A stretch of DNA of 64,000 nt from Lutjanus erythropterus (GCA_020091685.1 CM034602.1:5078122-5142121), one strand, 5' to 3'. Shown: positions 1-11,520, counted from the first letter of the stretch. The notes: generated by a model from the sequence alone, not told the origin. Numbers and translations are program-made.

Positions 1-555
1 CTAGCTTGGCATCAGTATTATGTTCTGAACCTCTCCATAATGTCTATAGGGTCACATGTTCATTCTCAGAGAACCTTATTTATTTTCTTTTGCGCTGTAG
101 AAGTGAGCGCTTTCGTGCAGACAGGCTGAAGCTCGTCAATCCATTCATGTTCTGGACTCTCCATGTTTTCTCGCATGTTGCGTTGCATCAGAATGGTCGA
201 AGGGGGATGATTGATGTATTCAGACCCTGTTCTTTTACCCTTTCTCTCCCCCAAGCAGATCTCATTGATTTTCTGAAATGTGGTTGGGAATCACAATCAT
301 TCTCGAGAAAGAAATAGCCCAGAACATGTCAGATGGGTGAAACAAAGTCCGCCTGCCACTGCTGAGCTTAGCTCACCGGGGAACCTAAACCAGCATGCCA
401 AGGGCTGCCTCTATTAAAATCAAACCCAAGGAGGAAATGTAGAGTGTCTCGGTACACAGGCAGGAAAATGCTTCGTTACCTTGGACAACCAATGGTGGCT
501 GCTCAGAGGTGATAACAAAATTGCCCTCGGGTCAGTACCACGGTGCTTAAAAGCG
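1..555. other. Unassigned non-repetitive sequence
   Basis: This stretch has no repeat signature I recognise. A frame on the plus strand stays open for 103 codons (6-317), but the peptide has no domain, signal or low-complexity feature. The sequence could be part of a conserved non-coding block that continues to the right. I see no support for an exon. Confidence 0.3.
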
Positions 556-1560
556 CCATTGAGAATTCTGCAGTGATAAACCTGTGAGCGAGATATGTTT
601 TCTCTTGGACATTACTGTCAGCCTGTGTGAATTTATGAAAATACATGCTTTTAATTTCTATAATATCCCTGCCATGTATTCACTCATTCATCTCAATAGG
701 CCGATTAAAATAACCCTTTTTTTGTATAAGCTGCTCTGCCACACAGCCCGTGTTCAGTAATACCACAGCCACCATGGACATTTTTAATAGTTATTGCTAA
801 TTCTATTATCACTGTGGGATGTCCGATTACCTCCCAGGCCTATTGTGCCATGTCGAGCGGGTATACAATTTACAGCAGAGGATGCAAGGGATCCAATGAC
901 ACTGGGGTAATCTGATGTAATGAAATAATAATAAAAATGATGAAAAAGACCGTGGCAACCCGGGAGGGGAAATCTTTCTTTGGCATTTGATACCGTAGGG
1001 GTCGTTTACATATGATCCCGGTAAATCTCCAAATCATTATGGATGATCCCGATGACTTTCTCTCCCTCCCGCTCAGTATCCCTCCCTCCCTGTGTGATAG
1101 ATTAACTAAGCAGTAACGATGTCTCTCTCGTGGAATGGACAGTGCAAATCGTTGTAGGTTCTAAGCCAGCCAGCGGAGACAGGGCTGGCTGGGCAGAGTG
1201 ATAGATTAGGGATTTTTAAATACTCCTCCTGGTGAGTTCTGCCGCAGCCAAAAGAGCAGCTGGGGTTTTTCTCACTCTGCAAGGGGGGGGGGGGCGGTGG
1301 AGAAGGGCCACAGATGGCCATGGGCCCTGCAGGTCAACGCTATTCAAAGATGCATCCTGGAGTGAATGAGTGCGTAAATTAATCGAGGCCCGCGGATGCA
1401 TTGGAATTTACTGCGCTACGCTCTGCAGTAATGAAGCCTGCACTTTAAATCCATATTATATATGACACGTAAGCTATTAAAGAAGACTTCGCACAACTAT
1501 AACTGCTCTGTCAGGCTCAGAGGAACGTTATTACTCCTTATTGATTTAAAGATACATTTT
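556..1560. other. Candidate conserved non-coding block
   Basis: About 1 kb of sequence without transposon signatures. AT-rich homeodomain-type words near 660-710 and 780-810 alternate with GC-balanced stretches. A run of 12 G lies at 1283-1294. The open frames here are short and unrecognisable; the minus-strand proline-rich one is simply the G run read backwards. The texture resembles teleost conserved non-coding elements near developmental genes. That is an inference from texture, and only an alignment could show it. Confidence 0.3.
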
Positions 1561-2082
1561 ACCTGGCGCACAGCAAGGAGAATAATAATGTAAACACTTC
1601 AACTTTGAAATAACTAAATCATCACTGAAAGCGCTGCCACGACGCTGGTTCATTTTAGGCAGGGTGCCAGTTAGCACCGGTTCATCACTCTTCTTGTATA
1701 CTGTGCATGTCAGTCACATCTCTGTCGGTTAGATCACCCTGTGATCTTCGTTCTCTTTTGTCGTTGCAGTTCGTCAGTATTTGAGGTAAAAATCATAAAC
1801 TCTGTAACCCTTTTTTTTTTTTTTTTTTTAAGGTGAGCACAGATGATCTGGCCTTTTTGGAGCTCTGTTAGTCATCACCCGCTGCTTTTGGAAAACATCA
1901 AAGCGCTGATTGTAGAGCCTCTTTTATATCTGACAAAAGCTGCACATTAGCATTCAACCTAACAAGACCCAACTTTGTTGCAGTGTTTGTCATTTAGCTA
2001 AAATACTCCAGGCCGATTCCTTTCATGTGGATTGTTTACAATATTGTTATTCCACTTGTCTTTTTCCCCAGTATAATTAAAG
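1561..2082. other. Unassigned sequence with a T19 tract
   Basis: Non-coding sequence containing an uninterrupted run of 19 T at 1811-1829. It is followed by AGGTGAGCAC, which could be mistaken for a polypyrimidine tract plus splice site. There is no open frame on either side to make that meaningful. Nothing else is recognised. Confidence 0.4.
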
Positions 2083-2250
2083 CAGGGGTGTCAAATGTAT
2101 GGCTCACGGGCCACAACAAGCCCACCAGAGGGTCCAATCTGGCCCACTGGATGACTTTGTAAAATGTAACAACAAATTGCAGAGCAGTGAAAAAAAGCAG
2201 TGACTATTTATTGTGGTTATATTTAAAGATACTTAACATTGTGCAAATTA
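2083..2250 (+). mobile_element. hAT-like DNA transposon 5' terminus (non-autonomous, truncated)
   Basis: The segment opens with CAGGGGTGTCAAA and goes on through a 'ggcccac...gggtccaat' stretch. From family knowledge this is the 5' end of a common teleost hAT-type MITE. The matching 3' end (…TTTGACACCCCTG) is not found in the next 1.5 kb, so the copy is 5'-only. Its right limit is uncertain. No transposase reading frame is present. Confidence 0.6.
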
Positions 2251-2383
2251 TTGTCAATCAGAAACTTAAGTAGAAAATAATCTGTCAGACTCTTTAAACA
2301 ATATTTCTTCTCCCTAGCAACAATTCATGTAGCATGTAGCAATTTATTTTATTTTTCTCATGAAAGGAATGCACAGTTTGCCA

Positions 2384-2407
2384 GTTTGTTTGTTTGTTTG
2401 TTTGTTT
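2384..2407. repeat. (GTTT)n microsatellite
   Basis: Short tetranucleotide tract of about six GTTT units ending in TTTTG. It lies just downstream of the truncated hAT-like terminus. Confidence 0.85.
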
Positions 2408-3354
2408 TGTGCATTGTTGATGTGAGGCTTTTTAAAGGAAGGTTTCTTAGAAGACTCAGAACAGAGTGCGTTTTCATTCTCTCTGGATCAAGCGGTCTTT
2501 GATTTTTAAGTAATTACACAAACAAATGACTAACTAAATAATCAAAAAAGTAACTTGCATCACAGTTTTTCTTGAAAAGCTGCCAAGAAATCAGGCATTT
2601 TAGGCCGCAACAATCCCCAAAAAGCCTGTGAAATCCTGTTGCTAAGGCACTTTGTATGGCAGGAGATAACTTCACCTTCTTCCTTTACTTATGTTGCTGC
2701 CAGCGTTAATACACAGGAGTAGAAATGTCTGGAAAATGAAAAGAATTTCTAGATCTTGCAAAACTGGTCAAAACATAAAGCGGTAGAATTTTTGTTCACT
2801 TTCAAAATACATAAATGTTTTGTGCATTTGCACAGGTTTTACTGGTTCGGCTGCTCGTGAATAAATTTGATCACCTGAATTAAAGACTTTTACAGATGTT
2901 CTCATTGGAACGTGAGCTGCTGCTTTCAGATGCCACTAAACCTGCCTGTCCAGGGTCACCGCAGTCCAGTCTGACTTAATCATATTAGAAGAGGTGTTGT
3001 CAAGATGCCTTGTTGGCTTGAGTACTTCAGAGTGAGGCCATATTTGAACACGCACATCTTAGACAGATTAAATGTCTGCATAAACCTGTACCCAGGCAGG
3101 CTGATGGGTCACGCAAATCTGGGGTTAAGCCAAATGATCTGACTGAAGGGGCTTGTCTGACATTAGAGGTGTGACTCTGCGTGGATTACTGAGGTTAGTC
3201 ACACTACAGAGGGTGGGAGATGACTTCAGGGTGGATTTAAAAGCTCAGTCAACAATTGTTTTCTCCAAACTTTGGCTGGAGTTTCAACAAACACAGGATT
3301 AGATTTTTCTTATCTCTACAAATACTGTATCAAGCATTAATTGGAAGAATTACC
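2408..3354. other. Unassigned intergenic sequence
   Basis: AT-rich sequence with no open frame above 60 codons and no repeat terminus I can name. The hAT-like element starting at 2083 might extend into its left part. Confidence 0.4.
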
Positions 3355-3378
3355 TAATTAATTAATTAATTAATTAAT
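3355..3378. repeat. (ATTA)n microsatellite
   Basis: Six tandem ATTA units with no interruptions, in an AT-rich neighbourhood. Confidence 0.9.
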
Positions 3379-3619
3379 AAAACATAAGCACAATAATTCA
3401 ATTAAAAATTTTCTTAAGACCTAAGTGACATCTGGCTTTCTTTTTCCATTTGGAATCCTTAGCCAACAGGCTTTATATTGCAAACGTGTGCCAAAATATG
3501 AAAGAAACTATTCCCCCTCATAATTTTGAGTCTCTTTCATAAATAATCACTTGCATTACAGGAAATGAATTAGTGTAGCTGTTGTGATAATACATACAAT
3601 TTTTAAAAAGGTGTAAAAG

Positions 3620-3725
3620 TTTGTGAAACTGGGAGAAATAAAAGAGGACTGTCAGGAAACTGGGAGAGGGCGATGAAAAACTCCAGGGAGTCTCCAGGGA
3701 AAACCGGGAGGGTTGGCGAGTATGA
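3620..3725 (-). mobile_element. DNA-transposon terminal sequence, family not assigned
   Basis: Read on the minus strand, this starts with CATACTCGCCAACCCTCCC and continues through repeated 'gggag/ctccc' words. From memory, a terminus of this type (CATACTTGCCAACCCTCCCG) is dispersed in many animal genomes and behaves like a transposon end. Only one end is visible. The internal 'gggagtctccagggaaaac' wording matches the family as I recall it. Confidence 0.45.
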
Positions 3726-4149
3726 GACTTCTTGCCTTGCTTTTGGCAACATCAGGCTTCACTCTGGCCTGTGCTCTCTCACGTCGTCACAAACATGATC
3801 ACTTTATTTTTTTTTAGAAATTCTGAATTTCATATTTTAGAAACCAGACTTGGGGGCAATAGTCTGTAAAAAAAATATATATTGTCATTTCTTGTTTCCA
3901 TATTTAATCACACCTAGAAATGACTAAAATCAAATTTCTACACCTTTTATTTTTCCATACTGTGTAGAAACTAGGGATTTTAATGATTAAACCTTGATTG
4001 ATTAGTGGGCATTAACAATTTAGCCAAATCCATAATGTATTAACCAATAATTAATAAAGTCTAGAAATGGCACCTCAGTAATTACCATTTGTTGAGTAAA
4101 GTTAGAATTAATTTTTCCCTGGCCTGCCATTTATCCATTTAAACATATT

Positions 4150-4442
4150 TTTCCATCTAGACTTTCTTTCTGCGGTAGAATCTACCGGAACTACTTTCTT
4201 TACAATAGACAGAAAGTAGTTCCTTTCTAAGAGAGAGAAAAAGTAGTTCCTACATGAAACTGGTCACAGTGAGGTCTGTAGATTATCTTGAGAAACCAGG
4301 TCATGTTTTTTGGAAAGAGACACTGCTTAATTGTTTTTTGCCACTTTGAGCTTGAGTACCATTTAGTCCCATAATACTGGAGAGAAGGCAGCTGATATTT
4401 CCAAAACTCTATTGGAATTTAGGGTGGACTGTCCCTTTAAAA
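4150..4442 (-). repeat. Dispersed teleost repeat ending in TTTAAAGGGACAGTCC
   Basis: On the minus strand the segment begins TTTAAAGGGACAGTCCACCC. It runs through a 'gtgtctctttcc' stretch, a 'tcaagataatctacagacctc' region and a 'tttcatgtaggaactac' stretch. I recall this order from a repeat found many times in teleost genomes. The right end is sharp at about 4442. The left end is a run of partly duplicated 'aaagtagttcc' words. Confidence 0.55.
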
Positions 4443-4475
4443 TTATAAAAAAGAAAAAAAACTGGGGAAGAAACA

Positions 4476-4572
4476 GGAAAAAAATGAAACTGAGCATTTT
4501 GTATCCAATTCATTATTGATGATTAATTGATTAATCCATTGTTAGCCTTTTCAAATATCAGTTAGGGATAAT
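4476..4572. repeat. Dispersed repeat copy, paired with 44070-44175
   Basis: Shares an ordered series of words with 44070-44175: an A-rich start, GCATTTTGTATC, a 'gattaattgattaat' core, TTTCAA-TATCA and a closing AATGCACAA. Both copies lie in the same orientation. The family is probably one of the AT-rich hAT-like repeats of fish. The in-window similarity is direct; the family assignment is not settled. Confidence 0.5.
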
Positions 4573-5416
4573 GCACAAAATTTGCAGCCCTAGTAGAAAC
4601 CCCGGGTAGAGTGCGGACAGTTTCTATTGTAGTACTGTAACTTGTTTTGATGGATAGAAATCCCTCTCTATCAGCTCCCAAACACGACATCATAAAAACA
4701 GGCACACCTTTGCACCTTTTGTCACAGGCACTGTACCTTGACACATCTGTCATAACCCAGTTTTCATGTCAAAATAAACAAACTCCCGTTCGCCAAATAC
4801 CTGAGTGCACTGTGACCCCGCTGCGAGTGTAGGTGTGGATCCCACATTTTTGGCGGCGCACTCCAATATTAAGCCTCCCTCTGGGGCTTTGATGTGTCAA
4901 CCGATTTCTGGGGGCGGAGGCACAGAGCGATTTACAGTGGCAGAGATATGATCAAATGCATCAGGAGACAATACATCTGGATGTGCAGCAAGAGAGGCGC
5001 CCGTTTCATGACAAGAGAGGGAGGAAAGAGAGGAAGGTGCACAGTTTCTTACCTCAGGCAGAGTGTCATCTCAGCTGGGAGGATTTGTATCGCAGGTTTG
5101 ATGTTGTTCAAGCTTTCCCTTGTAAAAGAGACTCAGTGTACTGATAGTATACTTCTTAAAGGGTAAAAAAAAGGCAGCATACTTCTACTATAGTGTACTT
5201 TAAACAAAACCACGTATACTGGGTCAATGCTCCAGTCAGTACTATGATCAAGGTGTTGGCTTAGATCTAAAGTTGATCCACTGGTGCTACAGCAGCTGCT
5301 CACTGCTCCTGATACATAGAAGGGTTAAATACAGTGACTGAATCTGACTGTGTCCCAATAATGTAAACCTTTTAAAAAGGTGCAACAAAAACCTGAGGGT
5401 TGTACTTTGGCAATAT
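4573..5416. other. Unassigned sequence with a small inverted motif
   Basis: Mostly non-repetitive. GC-rich, CNE-like wording occupies about 4790-5110. Near 5140-5205 two arms containing 'agtatacttctt' and 'gcatacttct...agtgtacttta' face each other, like the ends of a short decayed MITE. Open frames of 61-90 codons here show no recognisable protein. Confidence 0.3.
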
Positions 5417-5515
5417 TGTTATTATGTTGATATCATGATATAAGACTTGATATCATCTTAGGTTTTGGACATTGTTGTTGTGATATGGCATAAGTGTTTC
5501 TTTTCCTTGTTTTAA

Positions 5516-5923
5516 CCCTTTAACACTTTACAAACAAACAATAAAAACCTGCAAGCATTTTGACCAGTGACCATGCAAAAACTGGTGAATTAATCAATAG
5601 AACACATTTAACAGTAAAATAAAGAGTGATCAATAATCCGTGCAATCATATCATTGATTATCTGTAGAGAATGGGCCTCAAAACATATTTATATCTATAA
5701 GTGATTGTCAACAGGCATGGCCAGTGTCTTTGTCTGCATACGGCACCATTCTGTATTTTTGATACCAATTCTGTGCATATTTTTGAATGCTGGCATGATG
5801 TCATGTGACCCCCTTCAATGTTTCTCATGATATCAAGTTCACCCACTTAACGCTCACCCTTTCACCCCCACTTATAGCCTGTAAAATGACTCGGTCTCCC
5901 AGGATACAGAGACCATTTAAGGG
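5516..5923. mobile_element. TTAA-flanked MITE (piggyBac-like), nested
   Basis: A 408-bp insertion flanked by TTAA at 5512-5515 and 5924-5927. Its ends are CCCTTTAA and TTAAGGG, a short terminal inverted repeat. Removing it and one TTAA restores the host repeat across the junction (GTTTTAAAGGCTGC). CCC...GGG ends with TTAA duplications are the hallmark of the piggyBac superfamily. No transposase frame is present, so it is non-autonomous. It inserted after its host repeat was already in place. Confidence 0.6.
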
Positions 5924-6156
5924 TTAAAGGCTGCATTACAGTAAAGTGGTATAATTTTCTGAATTTACCAGACTGTAGCTGTTCTATTATTTGCCTTTCC
6001 TCACTTAGTCATTATATCCACATTACTGATGATCACTGAACGAAAATTTCATTGTGTTAATATTTTATGAAAGCACCAGTGGTTGTTCCTACAATAGTGT
6101 TGCAATATCAATAAACAGAGGCATTTCATCAAAAATATTGATATTTGATTTTGTCC

Positions 6157-6356
6157 TAAGTAATCCGCCTGGGTTGGGCCTGCCTTGACTGAGGGTGTCT
6201 TGCAATAAAAGGCTGAAACACCCGATGACGTCTTGGTCCGCAACTGATGGTGTCTCGCACTGGAAGCTTCATATGGTGGCCACCTCCAAAAAACCCACCC
6301 GCATAAGTATAGTGCTGATCATCAGGGATTATAACACCCAGTTCTATCAATGAAAC
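6157..6356. mobile_element. 200-bp insertion with 5-bp direct repeats, family unknown
   Basis: TGTCC occurs at 6152-6156 and again at 6357-6361. Deleting one copy plus the 200 bp between them rejoins the host repeat (TTTTGTCC to ATATTGTCCAGCCCTA). This pattern indicates an insertion with a short target duplication. I see no clear terminal inverted repeat, so the class is open. Confidence 0.4.
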
Positions 6357-6399
6357 TGTCCATATTGTCCAGCCCTAATCATAAGTTTGCACAATATAG

Positions 6400-7590
6400 G
6401 AATTTACAGTCTGTTATTTTGAAGAAAATATGTATATTTGGATATAAAAGGCCTAAAAAATATAGATATTATTTATGAGGCATATTTAGAGTTCAACTCT
6501 AAATTATACAACACATGATGTGCTTTAATAAACATAAAAGTGGTACTCAATCAGTATAAAAAAAATGGGCAGTGCAGTGGGAGTTGGAGGTGTCACCTTC
6601 ATTGAGATCGACTTCAGAATTTAAGTCGTTTGAGGTGTTTACACTCCAGAATTAAACTTAAGACGAAGGTCGATCAATCAGTCCCGGGGTAAAACTTAGT
6701 AAAAACCACAAAGGTTGAGCACCACTCAGAATATTAATCTGTTCCTTCAACTGCAGCCTTTGCATCAGAGAAGTAAACGGACACCGAGTGAGCAGACCTA
6801 ATATGCAAATCGTTAACTCGATAATTCAGATAAAAAAGGTCCTGGGTGCGTATGACTGCTTGGAGGTCACACTGACATGTTTCCTTTCAATGATCACATT
6901 GATTCACAGTTAAAGTGGTCCCATATCTGCGTCAAACATCGATGTAGAAATAGTAACAGTGTCCTAGTTTCACATATCGATTGTATACGATCAATGTTCA
7001 CCGTGTAGAAGGGATGTTTAAAATATGTATCAGGTATCATTTACACATTCAACTGCTGGGTAAGTGCTGTACTGTGAGGTTAAGACAAACTGACAGCCTG
7101 TTTCTGCACATATGAAACACAGTGCACCATACTGTGTATTCTCATTTACCACAGTGAAACTGCCACATGGTGCCTGCTTTCCTTTGATTATCCCAAGTAG
7201 TCTTCAGTGGACATATATGAATGTCTTGCTGTTTAAGCTGCTTTAAAAGGTGCCCTTTAGAGTTTTTTTGTCAACAAAAGCTACTATTTACATTCAGGAT
7301 TACTCACCACACTGCACTGTGTGTGTGTCCTCAAGGCCTCACAACCCTTATCACTACATTTCCCTCCTCATAAAACACTGGACACATTGCTGCATGCATT
7401 CAGAATTGCTGTGAATTACTTACATCTGCAGATCAGTGGAATAGTGTGAAACCGCTGTGGTGCTGTGTCACCCGCGTGCACAAGTGTGTATACATGCAAC
7501 CGTGTGTGCAATCAAAAGAACAAACAAAACAAAGAAACACGGAAAGCATTGCTCTATTGTGCAGGCAGTGATCATCCTGCATCAGGACTC
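6400..7590. other. Unassigned intergenic sequence
   Basis: No recognised repeat. An octamer word ATGCAAAT is at 6803-6810 in a non-repetitive context. Short frames (up to 62 codons) are not recognisable. Confidence 0.35.
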
Positions 7591-7591
7591 A

Positions 7592-7684
7592 CCATCTCAA
7601 AATATTCAGCAAGTCTCTCAGAATAATGAGAAACTCTGGAAATAACTCAAAATAATGACTTAGTATTTAAAAATGATCACTTAA
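7592..7684 (-). repeat. Degenerate 'ATTATTTTGAG' repeat, copy 1
   Basis: Read on the minus strand this contains 'atactaagtcattattttg', then 'gagtttctcattattctgag'. The same word series appears on the plus strand at 52510-52650. The units are partly palindromic (GAGAAACT / AGTTTCTC). It is a dispersed, internally repetitive fish sequence of unknown origin. Confidence 0.6.
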
Positions 7685-7696
7685 CTTATTTTGAAA

Positions 7697-8098
7697 AGTT
7701 GCTCACTTCTGCATATGTTACAACTGTGTGGTTTTGTAGTAAAAGAGTTCAGGTACTAGACTGACCTGCCTGCAGTCCAGACCTGTCTCCTATTGAAAAT
7801 ATGTGGCGTGTTACAAAGCTCAAAATACGACACGACAACAGAGACCTCAGAGTGTTGAGCTCCTGAAGTTGTAAAAAACAAAAATGGGAAAGAATTTCAC
7901 ATTCAAAACTTCAACTATTAGTTTCCTCAGAACTGAGTGTGTTTTTAAAAGAAAAGGTGAAGTATCACAGTGGTTAACATGCACCTGTCCCAATGTTTTT
8001 GGAACACTGAGTGTATATTTGCAAAAAACCAATACAGTTAATCAGTTTGAGCATTAAATATCTTGCTTTTGCCCTGTATTCAACTGAATATTGGGGTA
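7697..8098 (+). mobile_element. Tc1/mariner-type transposon, 3' fragment (copy A)
   Basis: The segment carries the 3' end of the transposase region and the 3' non-coding tail. It encodes a decayed 'PDLSPIENMWR' block, the region around the third catalytic acid in Tc1-type enzymes, with stops and frameshifts beyond it. Copy C (45058-45740) contains the same DNA words, for example CTGCAGTCCAGACCTGTCTC, so the relationship is visible within the window. The 5' two-thirds are absent. The copy is dead. Confidence 0.8.
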
Positions 8099-9423
8099 TG
8101 TACATAAAGGATAAACGTCCACAAATGGTAACTTCAGACTTTGCGAATTTGTTGTCTGTTCATTAATGGTTGCAGTGAAAACAGGAACTAATCCAGCAAA
8201 TTCTCCAAAAGTTTGAATTTTAAATGGGAGGGTATAATAAGAGACAGCATCAATAATAGTTATGTGGGTGTCAGTCAGGAGCCTATGAGGTGATAAAAAG
8301 TAGAGTTATGGGGCACAACCAGGGAGTTCAAGCTGAGAGCAGGACAGGCGAGTCAGAGCCAGGCAGATCTCTGCCTCGTGTTGAAACCAAACTGTACACG
8401 ATGGAGTTATTGATTAAATGTTCTCTTAAAAGGCCAGTTGGATGGAGAAGGTCACACCAAGGTTTTCACAACGGGGGAATGGAGATGCATTTGACCTGTC
8501 AGCTGAGGATAGGCTGTGAGTGGGCACACGGCCCTTCTGTGGTCGGAAAAGGCACAACAATCTTCTTAAATGGAATCTATCCATGCTGAAACTCACTGGG
8601 CTCAACCCCAACGGACCGAGGTAAGTGTCAAAACATCTAGAAAGTCTTTTAAAACTTTCCTAACAAGGGATGTCCAGAGGCTTTCTATGGCCCTCACACA
8701 AATACATTAAATTACCTTAAGTCATGTTTTAAATGGCATGCAAATATAGCATAAACAGAGAAATAATTTGAGCTAAATGACCAGAGAATGTAGTTGTGGG
8801 TGCAATCATTATTTTAAGGTTAATGTGAGAATAATTTAGACAAACTGTTTTCTATTAATAGGCAAGACTTCTTAAGAATGTGTGACTCTCATTAACAGTC
8901 ATCATGATAAAACAAAATTTAAAATCTAATTAGTAATTCAACCATTTGAACCAATCACAACAACAGTTTCTATTAGAATATTTTGTCTAATCTTTTTATC
9001 TAAGTTTATTCTATTTACACCATCTTTGGCACAACGCTGCAATAATATCCCTGCCAGCACTGACACACATCTGCAACTCACCTGCAGCCAAAGAGTATTT
9101 ACACCTGCAGTGATTATTTTTGGCCACTTGCTGGCAGCAGAAAAGCTGAAAAAAAAAAGAAACAAAGACAGAAGTAGATAATCCCCCGTGAAGGTACAAT
9201 GGAGCGTGAGAATGACGGGGCAGTAATGAGGGCATTGTACCAGACCGTGAAGAGAAAGCTGAGCCAGAGGGCAAAGCTTTTAATTTGCCAGTCAATCGAC
9301 GAGAGCTGCCGCTTAGGTCGAAGATTCAAATCATCAGTAAAACACCCCTCAGTCGACTTCTTTAAGTTGAGGAATTGTCTTTTATTTCTAGGTCAGCATA
9401 CTTCTGGGGACATTTTGGAAGTG
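8099..9423. other. Unassigned intergenic sequence
   Basis: No repeat terminus, tRNA or convincing exon is seen. Frames of 61-99 codons occur on both strands and overlap each other with no recognisable product, as expected by chance. Confidence 0.35.
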
Positions 9424-9500
9424 TAAAGCCTGGATTATACTCCTAAACCGACATGTACGCAGACGGCTGTGGACACCACGGATATGCAGTAGTTCTAAGA
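9424..9500 (+). repeat. MITE-like fragment starting TAAAGCCTGGATTATACT
   Basis: The opening words plus 'acgcagacgg' resemble the end of a teleost DNA element that I recall as 'gcctggtttatacttctgcg'. A reverse-oriented fragment of similar wording (AGAAGTATAAATGCACAC) lies at 23565-23640. Both are short and diverged. Confidence 0.35.
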
Positions 9501-10280
9501 TGGCGCCAGCTGCTCGGAGTTAGAGTGGCCCTGCCGGTAATGCTCCGACACAATGTTTTCTTCTGCTTCGAACTGGTGAATTTACAGCTCACAGCAACTT
9601 AATACAACATAGTCTCTGTTTGTCATTAGCATAATTAGCATGCGTTAGCTCAGACAGCTATTTTGGCTTGTTTACTATATTATGTCAATGACACGGTCAT
9701 CCTGAATGTCTCACTGAACCTCATTAAAAGATTTGGCAGTTCTGTGTTTTCACGGCGTGTCATCAATCTGGAGGTCGGCCACGTTGGCGTTAGCATATTG
9801 AACATGATGATTACTTTGCTGACTTTCAAATGGGGTTGCGCTTACCGTGCTCACAGGTAGAGTTCATATGAACTCCCCTCTGTTGTGGGAATGGGAATTT
9901 TCTGAAAGCTCCGAGTTCGAGTTCGGTACAAAACTTCCAGTGTTGTAATGACAAGTTTGAAGGAAGCAATTGTTGCTGGAAATCAATTGGACGGAGGGAC
10001 GTTTTAATTGTTTATATGCTGATGACAAGTATTTTATTAAAAAAAAATCTTGAAATGTCACACCCATTCCTGCTGATCAAGTCCTTCTCTGTAAGATTTA
10101 GCATTTTCCACACATTTTGCAAACTTTTCCATGGTTTAGACATCATAAAGTCAGCTGAAATTGCATATTCCATTTGTAGTTAGTTCTGTTTACACTTTAT
10201 AAGTGTTGTGTTATAGTCTATATGGGAAAAAAGGAACCAATAGTCAAATATTTGAGCTAAATCCAATTTGAAAGCCTTAC
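9501..10280. other. Unassigned sequence with a 16-bp palindrome
   Basis: Contains a perfect 16-bp palindrome GAGTTCATATGAACTC at 9860-9875. Otherwise nothing is recognised. Confidence 0.35.
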
Positions 10281-10470
10281 AGGGTGAGCTAGCCTGAGTT
10301 CAGACATCCGAAGAGAGCTCAAAGTAGGCATGTCCAGCTGGAGAAATTAGATATTTTATGTGGCTTGGGAATACCTCTGGATCCCCCAGGAGGAGCTGGG
10401 AAACAGTGCTGAGGAGAGGGACTTCAACCCCAACCCAGATAAGAGGGAAAAAAATGATGAATAGATGGAT
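10281..10470 (+). mobile_element. RTE/Rex3-like LINE 3' fragment (copy 1)
   Basis: Word order matches the 3' part of a LINE very common in teleosts: 'gagctcaaagtag', 'tgggaatacctctggatccc', 'ccaggaggagctggga', 'ggggagagggac'-like text, then 'cccagataag' leading into a GATGAATAGATGGAT tail. A (GATG)n 3' tail is typical of Rex3/RTE elements. Two related pieces in the same orientation lie at 31345-31430 and 58420-58605. There is no intact frame. Confidence 0.6.
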
Positions 10471-11419
10471 ATGCCGTCCCACATACTGTGTAATAAAATA
10501 CGCTGCATTATAATCCAGAACTCTTGACCGCTGATCGACTTTACAAGAGACTCAGGCTCCTCAAGGGCACTTGACAGCAGCAGTTGAGGGAGAGTGACTC
10601 GTACTCGCGAAAGTGGGATTTGGACCTACGACCCCCTGTTTCAGTCAAATCTACAGTCTGCCCTGCAGAGTCGAGTGCAGCAATAATTGGCCACAGCCTG
10701 CCAGGAAGGAGTCGTTTAGATTTGGAGGAGAGCACATGCTGTGAGGTTCCCTTTCATAGTGACCATGTTCCTGATTTGGCACAAATCAACCCCAGGGGAG
10801 GATGCAAACAGCTGGGCAACACTGAGGCACATGCACACACTGCTACACACAGACCTTTATTCCCAGTACTAATACTGACTTTCATTCTTCTGCTTTGACT
10901 TCCACGCTAGAATCAGAAGGGTCATTTTCAACTGCAAATGCAGACAAAGAATTTAAAATTATTTCACTTATATTGCACCATAAAGGTTACTCTTCAGTGA
11001 GCTACTGCTGTTGAATGACCCTAAAAAAAAATCAGACATTAAAAGTATGGCCTGAAAATAATGAGTGTTTTAACGAGACAGACCTGGTCATACCTCATTA
11101 TTGACAGAGAAAGTGTTTGTTTTGCTTTTAAAAACATCCTGTGCAGGTACACTTGATTGTCAAGTGCTCTGGCAAGAACATTTCTTACACTTATCAAAAA
11201 TATTCCACCACAAAGAACCAATGCTTGGTTTACCAATCTCTAAGAACAAAAGCACATATTGTTAATGAAGAAACATGAGGCTTCACCTAAAATGAACATT
11301 TAAAATGTATTTGAGCTGTGTATTACTGAACTCCACTGTGTTTTATGATAGGAAATGAGTCAAAAACAATAATCACTCCTGAAATTCAATTTGATATTTA
11401 AATGTAGGGACTAAGCCCC
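10471..11419. other. Unassigned intergenic sequence
   Basis: No recognised repeat. A 104-codon frame (10584-10898, plus) has no domain and overlaps a minus-strand frame. I regard both as chance. Confidence 0.35.
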
Positions 11420-11520
11420 GATGTTGGTATGGTTGGGTATCAAATTTGGTACAAATTTAGAGTATTACGTGAAACTACCAAGTACCAAAACACAATCGGT
11501 GCCAAATTTCAATTTTTTAA
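11420..11520. repeat. Degenerate 'GGTATCAAA...GGTAC' repeat
   Basis: Contains GTATGGTTGGGTATCAAATT, a 'ggtacaaattt' stretch and 'ggtgccaaatttc'. Sequences built on repeated 'ggtaccgaa / ggtatcga' words are a known dispersed repeat in fish. The copy is diverged and its limits are soft. Confidence 0.4.

Larger units (their letters stand above)
5417..6376 (-). mobile_element. hAT-like dispersed repeat interrupted by two insertions
   Basis: The right end, read in reverse, is TAGGGCTGGACAATATGG. The interior includes a segment (5986-6027) whose reverse complement is closely matched at 59121-59162, so two copies lie in this window. From memory the family is a common teleost element whose left end should also carry TAGGGCTGG; that end is missing here. 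The element is split at 5516-5923 and 6157-6356 by later insertions, described separately. Confidence 0.65.

Noticed and set aside
1106-1401. Proline-rich minus-strand frames
   Set aside because: Created by the G12 run at 1283-1294 read in reverse.
1811-1840. T19 followed by AGGTGAGC, resembling a splice acceptor or donor
   Set aside because: No open frame on either side, and homopolymer runs of this kind occur elsewhere without genes.
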